A DNA stretch of 64,000 nucleotides from Paraburkholderia hiiakae (GCF_904848665.1 NZ_CAJHCQ010000014.1:1-64000), one strand, 5' to 3'; positions 18,162-27,309 are shown, counted from the stretch's first letter. Numbers and translations are program-made. Notes: generated by a model from the letters alone, not told the origin.

Positions 18162-20960
18162 ATGCAGATGCATGGTCGTTGTTTGCCCTCTTTGGTCATG
18201 CTGATCGTGGTGTGCCTCCTCGTTATGTCATGCGGGACAACCCCGACGTCTCAATACTTCAAATCTTCCGCGTCATTCAGGCCGGCCGACGTCTCTGTTC
18301 CGAAACACGAGCAGGCGGTGCGTCGTCAACTGAGCAACACGCCAGACGGCGAAGCACGCTACGCGTTGCTCGATTCGCTCGCGGCGGACTATTTCAAGGC
18401 CGGCATGGTCGCCGATTCGATGCGCATACGCGAGCTAATCATCGATGACCGGCGCATTCCGCCTGGCCGGCGCTCACTCGAGGCTTCTTTGCTCGCAAGC
18501 GCGTACGCAAAAGACAACTACAACCGAACCCAGAGCCTGATCGAACGCGCCCGGACGCTCGCGCGAGAGACGACGCCGGCCGAACTTGAGACGCTACCAT
18601 ACGTGCCGTCGTGCGCGTATCTCTCAGCCGAATCGGATCTCGAAGGCCGTCAGGGCCGGCATGAACAGGCGCTGTTGAAGCGCCGCGAGCAGGCGGACCT
18701 TGCGTGGCACGACCTCTACAATCCGACGCTCAGTGAGCGGCGCCACCGGGCAGCGGCAAACGTGCTCCTCCAGGAGTCCCCCTGGCTGATCTCCTTAATG
18801 CAGATCCATCATCGCATCGAGGCGCTGAGCTACGCCAACGAGATGCGCTGGGACGCCGATAATCGGCCGGATATGAAACCGAGTCCAAGGCAGAGTGCGG
18901 AGGTCGATATGGGGCGGGCGTTCGCGCTGTCGTCGAACGACGACTACGACGGTGCGCTCACGGCGATTGACGCCGCGATCGATGGCTTTCAGAAAGCGAA
19001 CGTCGAGCCGTACGTGCCGACGTACGCGGCGGCGCTGCGCCTTCGTCTGACGATCGCGCTCGCGCTGGGGCGCATCGGCGACTACCAGGCGGACGCGGCG
19101 GCGCTCGAATCCGCGGCGAGTATCAATCCGTTCGTCGCGCAATCCGGCGTGGACGAACGCGAATCGCTGATCTTCGCCGCACGCGGGCAATGGCGGGCCG
19201 CCGAAACACGCATCGCGGCGTCTATGGGGCCGCATCCTGAGCCGTGGAACTGGCCGTATCTGCCAAACCGGCTGCCGCCTCCAAGCCCGGAAGGCTCCTA
19301 CTACAAATACACGGCCGCGCTGCAGATGATGTACCTTCTGGAAGATCCCACCGGTCAGGTCGGCTACGCAGAGATCGCCAGCTATGTCACGCCGCTGCTC
19401 GGCACGCAGGACCAATGGAACGACTCCAGCGCGTACAACGAGGACGGCGCGCTTGAGTTGTCGATGAGCCGCGCGACGAGCGAGGGTGATCAGGGGCAAG
19501 TCCTGGCATTCCAGATCGCAGAGCTTTTCCACATGAACGCCACGCAAGGCGCGATGGCCGACGGCGCTGCGCGCCTCGCAGCCTCGACGCCGGCGCTGCG
19601 CGCGCTCGTCGAGCAGGAACAGGCCCTGCGATACACACGGGATACATCTCACGCCGAACCCTTGACGAACTCCGTGGCCGACAAGAAGCTGGCCATTCTG
19701 CACAAGCAGATCGCTTCGGAATTTCCACTGTACCGGCAACTCATGTCTCCGGACGTGCCGACGCCCGTCGCCTTGGGCAAGGCATTGCAGGAAGGGGAAG
19801 TTTACCTGGACTTCTATGCGGGGCGTGACGCGATCTATGCGTTTGTGGTGCATCCAGGCGGCGCGTTTCACGCAATTGGTCTGGCGACGACGCGTGCCGC
19901 GATCACGAAGCAGGTGGTGGCGTTGCGTTCGAGCCTTGATGCGGGAATACCGCCGCGGCGACCTGGCGACCTCGCCGGCTTCGATCTGGCCGCCGCAGCA
20001 GGCCTTTACCAGGCATTGATCGCTCCGGTGCAGGAGGACATCAAAGCAGCGAGGACGGTGTACATTGGTACAAGCGGCATCCTCGCGAGCCTCCCCTTCA
20101 ACGTGCTGTTGATCCGTCCGGCGTCGAGCCTCGCAGACGCGCAATGGTGGATCAGCACGGCAACGCCGGTGCGCATACCGAATGCGTCTGCCTTCGTGAT
20201 CGCCCGTAGTCATCCTGCAACGCACGCTAGCGAGCCGCTCATCGCGTTCGCAGATCCGAGCTTCGACGGCCGCGAACCGTCCACGACCGCCGACGCTCAA
20301 ATGGACAGAGCTACCGCGCGCGCGTTTCCGGTAGATGATCGTGCTGCCTCGTTCGACTACCATCGCGTCGCACCGCTCCCCGAGACGCTAGATGAGGCAA
20401 CTTCAATTGCGAAGTCGCTCAATGCCACCGATCAAAGCGTGCTGTGGGGAACGAGCGCCTCGCGCAGCGAAGTGATGAAAAGGGACCTTTCGAACGACCG
20501 CGTGGTGCTGTTCGCGACACACGGCATCGTGGCGGGTGAAGTGCCAGGCTGGCGCAAGGCAGGACTCGCGTTGGCCTACGAGGGCAGCGGGCTGCCAGAT
20601 TCGATTCTCACCGCGGACGACATAGTGACCTTGCGGCTGAATGCCGACTGGGTGGTGCTGTCCGCCTGCAACACGGGACTCGTCACGGGTAATGCGGGAG
20701 ACGCGATGTCGGAACTGTCCCGCGCATTTTTCGCGGCGGGCGCACGGTCGGTACTCCTCACCCAGTGGGCGGTCGAATCTCGATCGGCGACGGAGGTGAC
20801 AACCGGTGTGTTCCGGATTTATGCCAACGATCCAGCGCTATCAAAGGCCGAGGCACTAGCGCGCACCGAGCGCGATATGGCTAATGGCAAAGTCGGCGAA
20901 CTCTATCGTCATCCGTATTTCTGGGGCGCATACGTTCTCGCCGGTGACGCGGCCCGCTGA
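18162..20960 (+). CDS. Exported CHAT-domain protease with TPR-like repeats, copy E (lipoprotein)
   Basis: 932 residues from ATG at 18162, with GGAG nine bases upstream; an ATG at 18147 is less likely because it precedes the ribosome site. The signal has a clear lipobox-like end, LLVMSC then GTTP. TPR-like helices cover about 40-450. The CHAT domain has His in ATHG (about 787) and Cys in SACNTG (about 836), then LLTQWAVESRSA and HPYFWGAYVLAGDAAR. The C-terminal third is almost the same as copy C. The N-terminal third has diverged more, including a Pro-rich insert near 345-365, so recognition regions may be under different selection from the catalytic part. Confidence 0.88.
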   Translation: MQMHGRCLPSLVMLIVVCLLVMSCGTTPTSQYFKSSASFRPADVSVPKHEQAVRRQLSNTPDGEARYALLDSLAADYFKAGMVADSMRIRELIIDDRRIPPGRRSLEASLLASAYAKDNYNRTQSLIERARTLARETTPAELETLPYVPSCAYLSAESDLEGRQGRHEQALLKRREQADLAWHDLYNPTLSERRHRAAANVLLQESPWLISLMQIHHRIEALSYANEMRWDADNRPDMKPSPRQSAEVDMGRAFALSSNDDYDGALTAIDAAIDGFQKANVEPYVPTYAAALRLRLTIALALGRIGDYQADAAALESAASINPFVAQSGVDERESLIFAARGQWRAAETRIAASMGPHPEPWNWPYLPNRLPPPSPEGSYYKYTAALQMMYLLEDPTGQVGYAEIASYVTPLLGTQDQWNDSSAYNEDGALELSMSRATSEGDQGQVLAFQIAELFHMNATQGAMADGAARLAASTPALRALVEQEQALRYTRDTSHAEPLTNSVADKKLAILHKQIASEFPLYRQLMSPDVPTPVALGKALQEGEVYLDFYAGRDAIYAFVVHPGGAFHAIGLATTRAAITKQVVALRSSLDAGIPPRRPGDLAGFDLAAAAGLYQALIAPVQEDIKAARTVYIGTSGILASLPFNVLLIRPASSLADAQWWISTATPVRIPNASAFVIARSHPATHASEPLIAFADPSFDGREPSTTADAQMDRATARAFPVDDRAASFDYHRVAPLPETLDEATSIAKSLNATDQSVLWGTSASRSEVMKRDLSNDRVVLFATHGIVAGEVPGWRKAGLALAYEGSGLPDSILTADDIVTLRLNADWVVLSACNTGLVTGNAGDAMSELSRAFFAAGARSVLLTQWAVESRSATEVTTGVFRIYANDPALSKAEALARTERDMANGKVGELYRHPYFWGAYVLAGDAAR

Positions 20961-21240
20961 TCTTCGGTCATGCTTCCCCAGTGGAAACTACCGGCTGCGG
21001 TCGGCATTTTCAAATATGATAGCTCGACTGGAAGCAACGGGTCGACAGGACGCGTTCAACTCAGCCGCAAGCACGGGACGTGCACCTCGCGTGATGTCCA
21101 GGAGACGCAACTGTCGAATGACAGCACGACCGATCGATCGACGTCGACAGTCAGTAGCTAGATGACGGCTTGTTGATGTAAAGCAGACTTTTGGATGTCC
21201 GGCTGCGTCGCAAGTTCGATGGCTGAAAGTGGCCGATCGC
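20961..21240 (+). repeat. 3' flank shared, inverted, with copy C (see 9830-10112)
   Basis: The DNA after the stop codon of copy E repeats the DNA after copy C in opposite orientation. Matching words include CGGCATTTTCAAAT, GACAGGACGCGTTC, ACTGTCGAATG and GGCTTGTTGATG. The match stops near 21235-21240, just where DNA belonging to the IS110-type element appears to begin, which helps place the left side of that insertion. Confidence 0.8.
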
Positions 21241-22750
21241 GCGCGCTCACCGACTTCGCCGTTGGCTGTCGTTCAAAACATTCCCTGGCGCGAGCGGCAG
21301 CTTTGTGGCGCTAGGGCTCAGCGGGTGAAACCGGCCACAACCTGCCTTTCAGCGAGCGGGGCAACCTGCCGTTGGAACGGCTGCATTACTCCGGAACCTG
21401 ACGGACGAGCTACGTGCACAATTCGGCCATAGATGCTATGTGGGACTACCGGAGAAAGGTCCGTTTAGCTAAAACGGAATTTCCAACTCTGTGCGAAGGA
21501 GACGGAAATGCCCACGAACCAAGCAGCCCCACAAGACGAGAATACGGCGATCGAGGTCGAGCTGTACATAAGCTTCGAGCTCGGCGACAAATCCTGGAAG
21601 ATGACCGCCAGCGACGGGCGGCACGGCCCGAGCCGCTATAGTGTGCACGCGGGTGACACCACTGCCGTACTCGACTGTGCACGGCGGGCCAGGGAGCGTT
21701 GCCGCCTCGACCCGCAGGCCAGGGTTCACTCCTGCTATGAGGCCGGGCGTGACGGCTGGTGGCTGCACCGCTGGTTGACCGGGCAAGGCATCGACAACGT
21801 CGTGGTTGATGCTGCCAGCATCGAAGTAAACCGACGCGCAAGGCGGCCCAAGAACGACCGCCTCGATGGCGACAAGCTGCTCTCCATGCTCAGGCGCCAT
21901 CACGCCGGTGAGCGCGTCTGGGCGGTGTTGCGCGAGCCCACACCCGCGCAGGAAGATGCTCGCCGCACGCACCGCGAACTCGCCCGGCTGACCCAGGAGC
22001 GCGTCGCCCACATGAATCGCATCCGCTCACTGCTCGTGCTGCACAATGTGCGTCCACCGGTCGTCATCGGCGGGCGCGACTGGTCACGCTGGTGGGCCAA
22101 CCACCGGGAGCAGGTGCCACCCATCCTATGCGGCGAGATCGAGCGCGAGAGCGCGCGCCTGGCGCTGGTCAGGCAACAGATAAAGATGCTTGAATCCGCG
22201 CGACGCGACGAGCTGGCCGAAGGCAAGCACCCGCTGGTGGTCCAACTGGCGCGGCTGCGTGCGATCGGCTCCAAAAGCGCTTGGGTGCTGGTCAAGGAAG
22301 TGTTCGGCTGGCGACGATTCGCCAACCGGCGCGAGGTCGCTGGGTGTCTCGGGCTGACACCTACGCCCTACGACAGCGGAGATAGCCAGATCGAACAGGG
22401 CATCAGCAAGGCAGGCAATCACCGGGCGCGTACGATGCTCGTGGAACTCGCATGGCGCTGGCTGCGCCTCCAGCCAGGCAGTCTCCTGACTGAGTGGTTC
22501 AACCGGCGCTTTGCGGGCAACGGCAAGCGAATGCGACGGGTGGGCATCGTCGCGCTGGCACGGCGTCTTGCCATTGCGCTATGGCGCTACCTGGAACACG
22601 GCGAGATCCCGGCCGGGGCCTCGCTCAAACCTGTTGTCCCTTGAAGTGCCGGGTCAACATCGTTCGCCTGGTCTGGCAAGGAACACATCATGATGAGAGG
22701 TCGACGCGCCCGTACCGTCGGCGGGTCACCGCACGGTGACCGAAGCCAAA
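21240..22750 (+). mobile_element. IS110-family insertion sequence (ends approximate)
   Basis: The element contains one transposase gene and noncoding DNA on both sides. The left limit is inferred from the point where homology to the copy C flank is lost; the right limit is not visible. The 5' noncoding part (about 21240-21507) contains a stem TCCGTTT/AAACGGA (21460-21478) and several other complementary words. The 3' part has a perfect stem GGTCACCG/CGGTGACC (22724-22741). IS110-family elements are known to encode a bridge RNA in noncoding DNA next to the transposase, so one of these parts may do so. Confidence 0.55.
21508..22644 (+). CDS. IS110-family transposase
   Basis: 378 residues. The N-terminal DEDD RuvC-like domain shows D in ELGDKSW, E in SCYEAGRD and the D pair in KNDRLDGDKL. 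The C-terminal Transposase_20-type domain has the helix-rich RLRAIGSKSAWVLVKEVFGW segment, the conserved CLGLTPTPYDSG and a Ser in GISKAGNHRAR. Length and order match intact IS110 recombinases, which integrate elements by an RNA-guided mechanism. No frameshift was seen. The start ATG at 21508 is preceded by GAAGGAGACGGAA. Confidence 0.93.
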   Translation: MPTNQAAPQDENTAIEVELYISFELGDKSWKMTASDGRHGPSRYSVHAGDTTAVLDCARRARERCRLDPQARVHSCYEAGRDGWWLHRWLTGQGIDNVVVDAASIEVNRRARRPKNDRLDGDKLLSMLRRHHAGERVWAVLREPTPAQEDARRTHRELARLTQERVAHMNRIRSLLVLHNVRPPVVIGGRDWSRWWANHREQVPPILCGEIERESARLALVRQQIKMLESARRDELAEGKHPLVVQLARLRAIGSKSAWVLVKEVFGWRRFANRREVAGCLGLTPTPYDSGDSQIEQGISKAGNHRARTMLVELAWRWLRLQPGSLLTEWFNRRFAGNGKRMRRVGIVALARRLAIALWRYLEHGEIPAGASLKPVVP

Positions 22751-23281
22751 GATGGGGCGCGCCGGTAACTGGGGTTTGCCAGTGCGCCTTGCGCGCATGC
22801 TGCATGAGGTGCAGGCCATCTATGCACTGCACGGATAGAAGTTCGTTCCGGCACTGGCTGGAACGCTCGCCACACCCCGACCTCGGATCAAGATCGAACC
22901 ACCGTGCGACACGACCGCTTCACATCACTCGCAAAACAAAGGTGCCGGGATGAAATCTGATCCATTTACCTGACGATCAAACACGGCTTGACAAACAAGT
23001 CCCCATAGAAGCCGACGGTCGGTGATGGGCGACGTGAGGCGGTTGCACATTCCTTTCCGGACATTCGCAAACCGGCGTCTACGAATGGCAACACTCATCA
23101 CTGTCGAATGAGTCATGACGACCCGTTGCTGACCGTCGCCAGTTCAGGGCCATAGACAGCAAGGTGGCGGAAAGCAGCCAGTGCGCCCCGATGCGAGTTG
23201 GCGCACGTCCGCCAGCAATTGCTTCACCACAGACGACCCTGAACCCATTCCAGAGCACGTCAAGCGCGCCGGCACAACTCT
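22750..23281. other. Intergenic region between IS110 element and winged-helix gene
   Basis: No gene is supported. Part of the left side probably still belongs to the IS110 element. Short frames on either strand lack start signals and recognisable products. Confidence 0.4.
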
Positions 23282-23764
23282 TCAAGATGCCCTGACATAC
23301 TTCCACAAACCGTCTCGAGCCTTCCGAGCCACGCCTCTGTTCGAAAGATCTCCAAGAGCCTTCACTACGGAATCACGCGGCAACGCGAGCAACATCGCTA
23401 TACGGCCTTCATCGATCCCCGCCCGGCGATTGACATAGGCCTCAAAGAGCAACACGAGAGCGCGCTCGGCAACCGTCGCCTCCGAGTGACTTTCGGAGCT
23501 TTCATTGCTCAACCGGTCACGTGCCCACTTGAACAAGTCCGCCGCACTGGTGATCACCTTGGACGCCGCAGCCACTCCACCAAAGATTTCCGCCAAAGAT
23601 TTAACGAAGTCCATGAACATGGACACCGTAAATGGATCGCCGAAGAAGTGCTCTTCGGAATGAGCCTGTTCGGCATCTTCCTTGATGACTAGCCGCAGGA
23701 TCGTCGATTCGTTTGCGGCGGCAAACGAACGCACTTCCTGCTCATCCATAATTGAAAGCTTCAT
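23282..23764 (-). CDS. Winged-helix C-terminal protein paired with a metallopeptidase
   Basis: 160 residues from ATG at 23764, supported by GGAGG seven bases upstream. The start overlaps the stop of the upstream peptidase gene by four bases (ATGA), so the two are translationally coupled. Residues 1-45 are mixed. An amphipathic segment at about 48-80 (FMDFVKSLAEIFGGVAAASK) follows. The last 60 residues look like a winged helix: a helix ERALVLLFEAY, a helix-turn-helix around GRIAMLLALPRDSVVKALGD, and a strand wing RGVARKARDGLWKYV. It may regulate the operon or pass a signal to the peptidase; neither is shown. No named family is recognised. Confidence 0.7.
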   Translation of the reverse strand: MKLSIMDEQEVRSFAAANESTILRLVIKEDAEQAHSEEHFFGDPFTVSMFMDFVKSLAEIFGGVAAASKVITSAADLFKWARDRLSNESSESHSEATVAERALVLLFEAYVNRRAGIDEGRIAMLLALPRDSVVKALGDLSNRGVARKARDGLWKYVRAS

Positions 23765-25146
23765 ACTCTGTCCTCCGAAATCAGCCGCACGCCGACATCG
23801 CGCAAGCGTCTGCCCAGCTTCAAGATGATGGGCACGCCGTTTAGCTTGAATGTCCCAAAGAACCAACAATCTTCCTTCTGTCGTTCACTTACCGCCTTAT
23901 CCCAGCCTATTTGTTCGGCTCGTGTAAGAAAGGGATCCATCACCTCCGCCTTCAGCTTGCTAAGCGCGCTGGGCGAGTACCGGACAGGCTGGCCCGTGAA
24001 AGTCCTCAAACGACCATCGTTGATATGTGGGCCGTCCTCGTCGAACGCATACCGCACGTATTCGACTCCATCGTCTAGCAGGCTTCTCATGTCGGCGGCC
24101 CATAACGATTGGTAGTGGATGTGCAACAAGCCGACAGCATGACTTTGCCAGTCAGGGACAAAGTCCAATGCAATGTGGTCTAGATGGTGAGCAAGCACAT
24201 CCATCCGGACGTGATCTTGCGGGTGAGAAACACTCTCGATTTCACGTACTTCACTGATCGCCCTTACATAACGCTCTCGAGAACCTATGGCGAAGAGCAC
24301 GAGCTGCCAGCATTCTATGGCGCTCGCCAACTGGTCCAGCGAGCCGCGTCCCGGTCGACCATCCGAGGATGTCAATACATGCGCATACGCAGCGAAGGCA
24401 TCTGCGCTGAACTCATCGCGCCAATGCTCAAATACCGGATTAATAACCAGCATCCCCGTCGTTGTGCCGGGGATATCAAGCCTGTTATACAAAGTCCCGT
24501 CAGCGTGATACTTCAAGCTTTGCACGCTATCAGGATCAGCCAGTCCCTCCGGGAGCCCAAAAGAGAGTTTTAGATGCGGTCTGATGGTGCCTGTTGCTTC
24601 CCCGTACGAATGGCCGAGTTCGTGGAAAACCAAGAAGCTACTCGTCGCGACGAAAATGTCGTTCAAGACACGCTGTTTCTCACGACTTGTAGCCGCGAGC
24701 AGTTCACCCATAAATTCAATCGGTTCGGGGCGTGGGACAACGATTGAAAGTAGCATGAACGCCGACAGACACTGAGCAATCTGGTCATCTTCCCTGTCCA
24801 ATCCCACGAGGTATATGAACGCGACGAGGCGTAAAAGAAGATCTGCGTCGATGAGCACGGCTATCTGCGACCCTTGCCGGACGGTGAAGAATTTTCCATC
24901 GGCGTCGCCGACAAATACATACGCTTCAACAGTCCACCTGGCATCGAGACACTTCGGTACTTCGCCACGAGCAAATCTTTGGTTGAGGTCGTGCACTCTG
25001 GAATTGAGAAGCAATGAGAGGCGCGCGCAGATTCCAGAGGTAACGTCACCAGCCTCCTCACCTTGCTGAAGATCTGCGATATATTCCGCGTATGCCGCCT
25101 TAACGTCGCCGAAGTCCTCCAAGTAGGAACGTACCTTGACTGTCAT
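23761..25146 (-). CDS. Zinc metallopeptidase-like protein (HELGH gluzincin type)
   Basis: 461 residues. The HExxH motif is HELGH at 175-179 in FLVFHELGHSYGEATG. About 65 residues later DEFSADAFAAY (244-254) supplies the Glu and an Asp/Ala pattern like the third zinc ligand of gluzincins such as M48 peptidases. There is no signal peptide and no convincing membrane segment, so a cytoplasmic enzyme is likely. The N-terminal 170 residues may be a sensor or a pro-domain. ImmA/IrrE-like, M48-like and Lit-like (U49) peptidases share the HExxH pattern and cannot be separated by eye. It is the first gene of a two-gene operon with the winged-helix gene and lies between two insertion sequences, as expected for accessory conflict genes. 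Confidence 0.7.
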   Translation of the reverse strand: MTVKVRSYLEDFGDVKAAYAEYIADLQQGEEAGDVTSGICARLSLLLNSRVHDLNQRFARGEVPKCLDARWTVEAYVFVGDADGKFFTVRQGSQIAVLIDADLLLRLVAFIYLVGLDREDDQIAQCLSAFMLLSIVVPRPEPIEFMGELLAATSREKQRVLNDIFVATSSFLVFHELGHSYGEATGTIRPHLKLSFGLPEGLADPDSVQSLKYHADGTLYNRLDIPGTTTGMLVINPVFEHWRDEFSADAFAAYAHVLTSSDGRPGRGSLDQLASAIECWQLVLFAIGSRERYVRAISEVREIESVSHPQDHVRMDVLAHHLDHIALDFVPDWQSHAVGLLHIHYQSLWAADMRSLLDDGVEYVRYAFDEDGPHINDGRLRTFTGQPVRYSPSALSKLKAEVMDPFLTRAEQIGWDKAVSERQKEDCWFFGTFKLNGVPIILKLGRRLRDVGVRLISEDRV

Positions 25147-25160
25147 ACAGGGATCCCTGT
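25147..25160. promoter_or_regulatory. Perfect 14-bp palindrome next to the metallopeptidase start
   Basis: ACAGGGATCCCTGT is a perfect inverted repeat that ends one base before the ATG of the metallopeptidase. It overlaps the place where the ribosome binding site should be. It could be an operator for the winged-helix partner or an mRNA hairpin that hides the start. A 14-base perfect palindrome at such a place is unlikely by chance, but function is inferred. Confidence 0.45.
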
Positions 25161-25526
25161 CGTGCTTGGTTGACGGGTCGAGACTGCGACACTATTCAGC
25201 ACAAAGCTGCATCGGACGTCTTACGTCGAATGTTGCCTCATGGTATGCCATACAGGATTAGAGATGTGCCTTAATCGTCGTAATCTTGACCTGCGAACTA
25301 TGTGGGGCGTCGCCGAGGTCAGGGCATGTGTCACGACGATTGGCTCTGTGTGCGTCTGTTCGCGGGGAAGTTAAGTGAGCATTGAACTTCTCTGTGGGGC
25401 AAAGACTTTCGAGACCGGTTCGCCGGACAGATATTTTCCGTAGGTCGTCAATTCCCGCCTCGAAGTCAGAGTCTCCTTCTTGATTCACAGCAGTCCATCG
25501 GCACATTTCGCCATACGACCGCTCCT
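25161..25526. other. Upstream region of the peptidase operon
   Basis: Expected to hold the operon promoter. A minus-strand open frame ending at 25258 contains a stretch that looks coding (EMCRWTAVNQEGDSDFEAG) but is cut by the MITE-like element on its left side, so it may be the remnant of a disrupted gene. I cannot name it. Confidence 0.3.
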
Positions 25527-25672
25527 GGCCGAGGCCGTGTGAAAACACAAGCCGAACGTGCCAGTCCAAAAGTTCGACCCTTCAGATCGCACTGTATCGG
25601 CTTCGCGGTCACTCGGGAAGGGTAAAGCGACAACCGAAAACCGGGTGGTTTCGCGTTTTCATACGGCCTCGG
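25527..25672. repeat. MITE-like element with IS1182-type ends
   Basis: About 146 bases are bounded by GGCCGAGGCCGTGTGAAAAC (from 25527) and its inverted form GTTTTCATACGGCCTCGG (25655-25672). The same word, with one or two changes, forms both ends of the neighbouring IS1182-family element, which begins at 25672. No coding capacity. This suggests a non-autonomous derivative, or the leftover end of an earlier insertion, directly abutting the IS. Confidence 0.55.
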
Positions 25673-27309
25673 GCCGAGGGCGTGTGGAAACGCAATTTTC
25701 GCGGCTGAGGGCGAGGTTGGCGGTCGGGCTAATCAAGTTAGATGCGTCGAGCTTGCGCTATTCGAGCATCGCGGGCGCAAGAAGGCCCTCAGGGCCTCAG
25801 CTTCCAGCCGTCCTTATTGCCTTCATTGTCCTCGGAACCCCAAGTATATTTATGACTCGCTTGAGGTTGTAGGCCAGTACCTGAAGGCTCATTTCGGTAC
25901 TCACTCGTCCGAGCGTCCGGGTCAGGAAGTGCGTGGCACCCATCCAATGCTTCAGCGTGCCGAAGACGTGTTCAACGGTGCTTCTTCGGATGGTCATTGC
26001 GTCAGGCTTCCGGTCGAGTCGACGCTGCATGGCTTCGAGTACGTGTTCGTGCTCCCATCGTCGGATGCGGCGATAGTCACTGGGCGAACATCGCTCCTTG
26101 AGATGGCAACGCGGGCATTCGCTGGGCCAGTACACGTTCAGATTCATGCCATTCTCAACGGTCTTGAATCGAAGAATTGAGCGCTCGCCAGCGGGGCATC
26201 GATACTCATCGTTCCTGGCAACGTAGATGAAGTCGCGTTTGGTAAAGAGCCCTTTCTTCCTCGACGCTGAGGTGAGCGGTTTCGGGACATACGTGGCGAT
26301 CCCGGCCAGTTCACACACGCGGATGTCCGGACCGCTGAAGTAGCCGCGGTCAGCCAGCACCTTCAGCTTTAGCTTGCCCATCGCGTTCTTCGCCGATAGA
26401 GCCATCCTGCTGAGTTGGCCGTGGTCGCCTCCAATATTCGTCACCTCGTGCTCGACAATCAGATGATGCTTCGTATCCACGGCAGTCTGGACGTTGTAGC
26501 CGACGGTGCCGGTTCTCTTGCCACCGCTGGTCATGGAGCGGGAATCCGGGTCGGTAAGCGACAACTGTTTGTCCGGTTCTTTCTTCAGTTGCTCCCTGAT
26601 CTGCTCGAGCTCACGCATCCGCTGACGCAGGAGCGCGATCTTCTCGTACAGGCGCATGGTCTTCACATCGAAACCTGTTGGACTGGTCCGGTCCGCAGTT
26701 TCAATCATGTCGAGGTATCGCTGGACGCTTTCCTCGATCTGTTGCTGGCGTTTGTCGATTTTGCCCGCAGTGAAGTTTCTGTCGCGGCTGTTCACAGCCT
26801 TGAACTTGCTGCCGTCGATGGCGACCATGTCGCTGGATAGCAGCTTCAGTCCCCGGCAAAGTTCGACGAAGCGACGGCATACGTTTCGAATGGCCGGTCC
26901 ATTGTCACGGCGAAAGTCGGCGATTGTCTTGAAGTCTGGCGCCAGACGTCCTGTCAGCCACATCAATTCAACGTTGCGTTGGCATTCGCGCTCAAGCCGC
27001 CGGCTAGAGGTACGCGGTTCAGATATCCGTAGATATAGATCTTGAGCATCGCGCCTGGGTGGTAGGACGGGCGGCCCGTGAGCGCCGGCGTAGTACCGTT
27101 GAAGCCAAGTTCCGAAAGATCCAGCTCGTCGACGAAGGCATCTATTACCCTCACCGGATTGTCCTGTCCGATGTAGTCATCGACGCATTCGGGAAGTAGT
27201 GCGACCTGTTTGCGGTCATCGCCTTCGACGAATCGCTTCATGAGTCACCCAGTCTCAATGAGTTGATTCAGTTTAGGCGATGAGTGCGTTTTCACACACC
27301 CTCGGCCAC
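25672..27309 (-). mobile_element. IS1182-family insertion sequence
   Basis: Terminal inverted repeats GGCCGAGGGCGTGTGGAAAC (from 25672) and GTTTTCACACACCCTCGGCC (ending 27309) enclose a 1.64-kb element with a single frameshifted transposase on the minus strand. The length fits the family. I did not find a clear target-site duplication. Confidence 0.8.
25797..27241 (-). pseudogene. IS1182-family transposase, frameshifted
   Basis: The N-terminal part (27241 down to about 27010) is the DUF772-like domain (MKRFVEGDDRKQVALLPE, KIYIYGYLNRV). The frame then runs out into GGLSANANATLN and a stop, while the correct continuation SRRLERECQRNVELMWLTG is in another frame at about 27008. The rest (26966-25797) has the DDE parts VAIDGSKFKAVNS, LADRGYFSG and VEHVFGTLKHWMG. 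One base appears lost near 27009-27011. The element is therefore probably not able to move by itself unless the two frames are joined. Confidence 0.85.

Noticed and set aside
18795..20363. 522-codon open frame on the minus strand inside CHAT copy E
   Set aside because: It is antisense to a well-supported gene; its His/Arg-rich composition is what high-GC coding DNA gives on the opposite strand, and similar frames occur opposite the other CHAT copies.
26950..27020. Programmed frameshifting in the IS1182 transposase
   Set aside because: Members of this family are normally a single frame, and no slippery run or stimulating stem was seen at the junction; a one-base loss is simpler.
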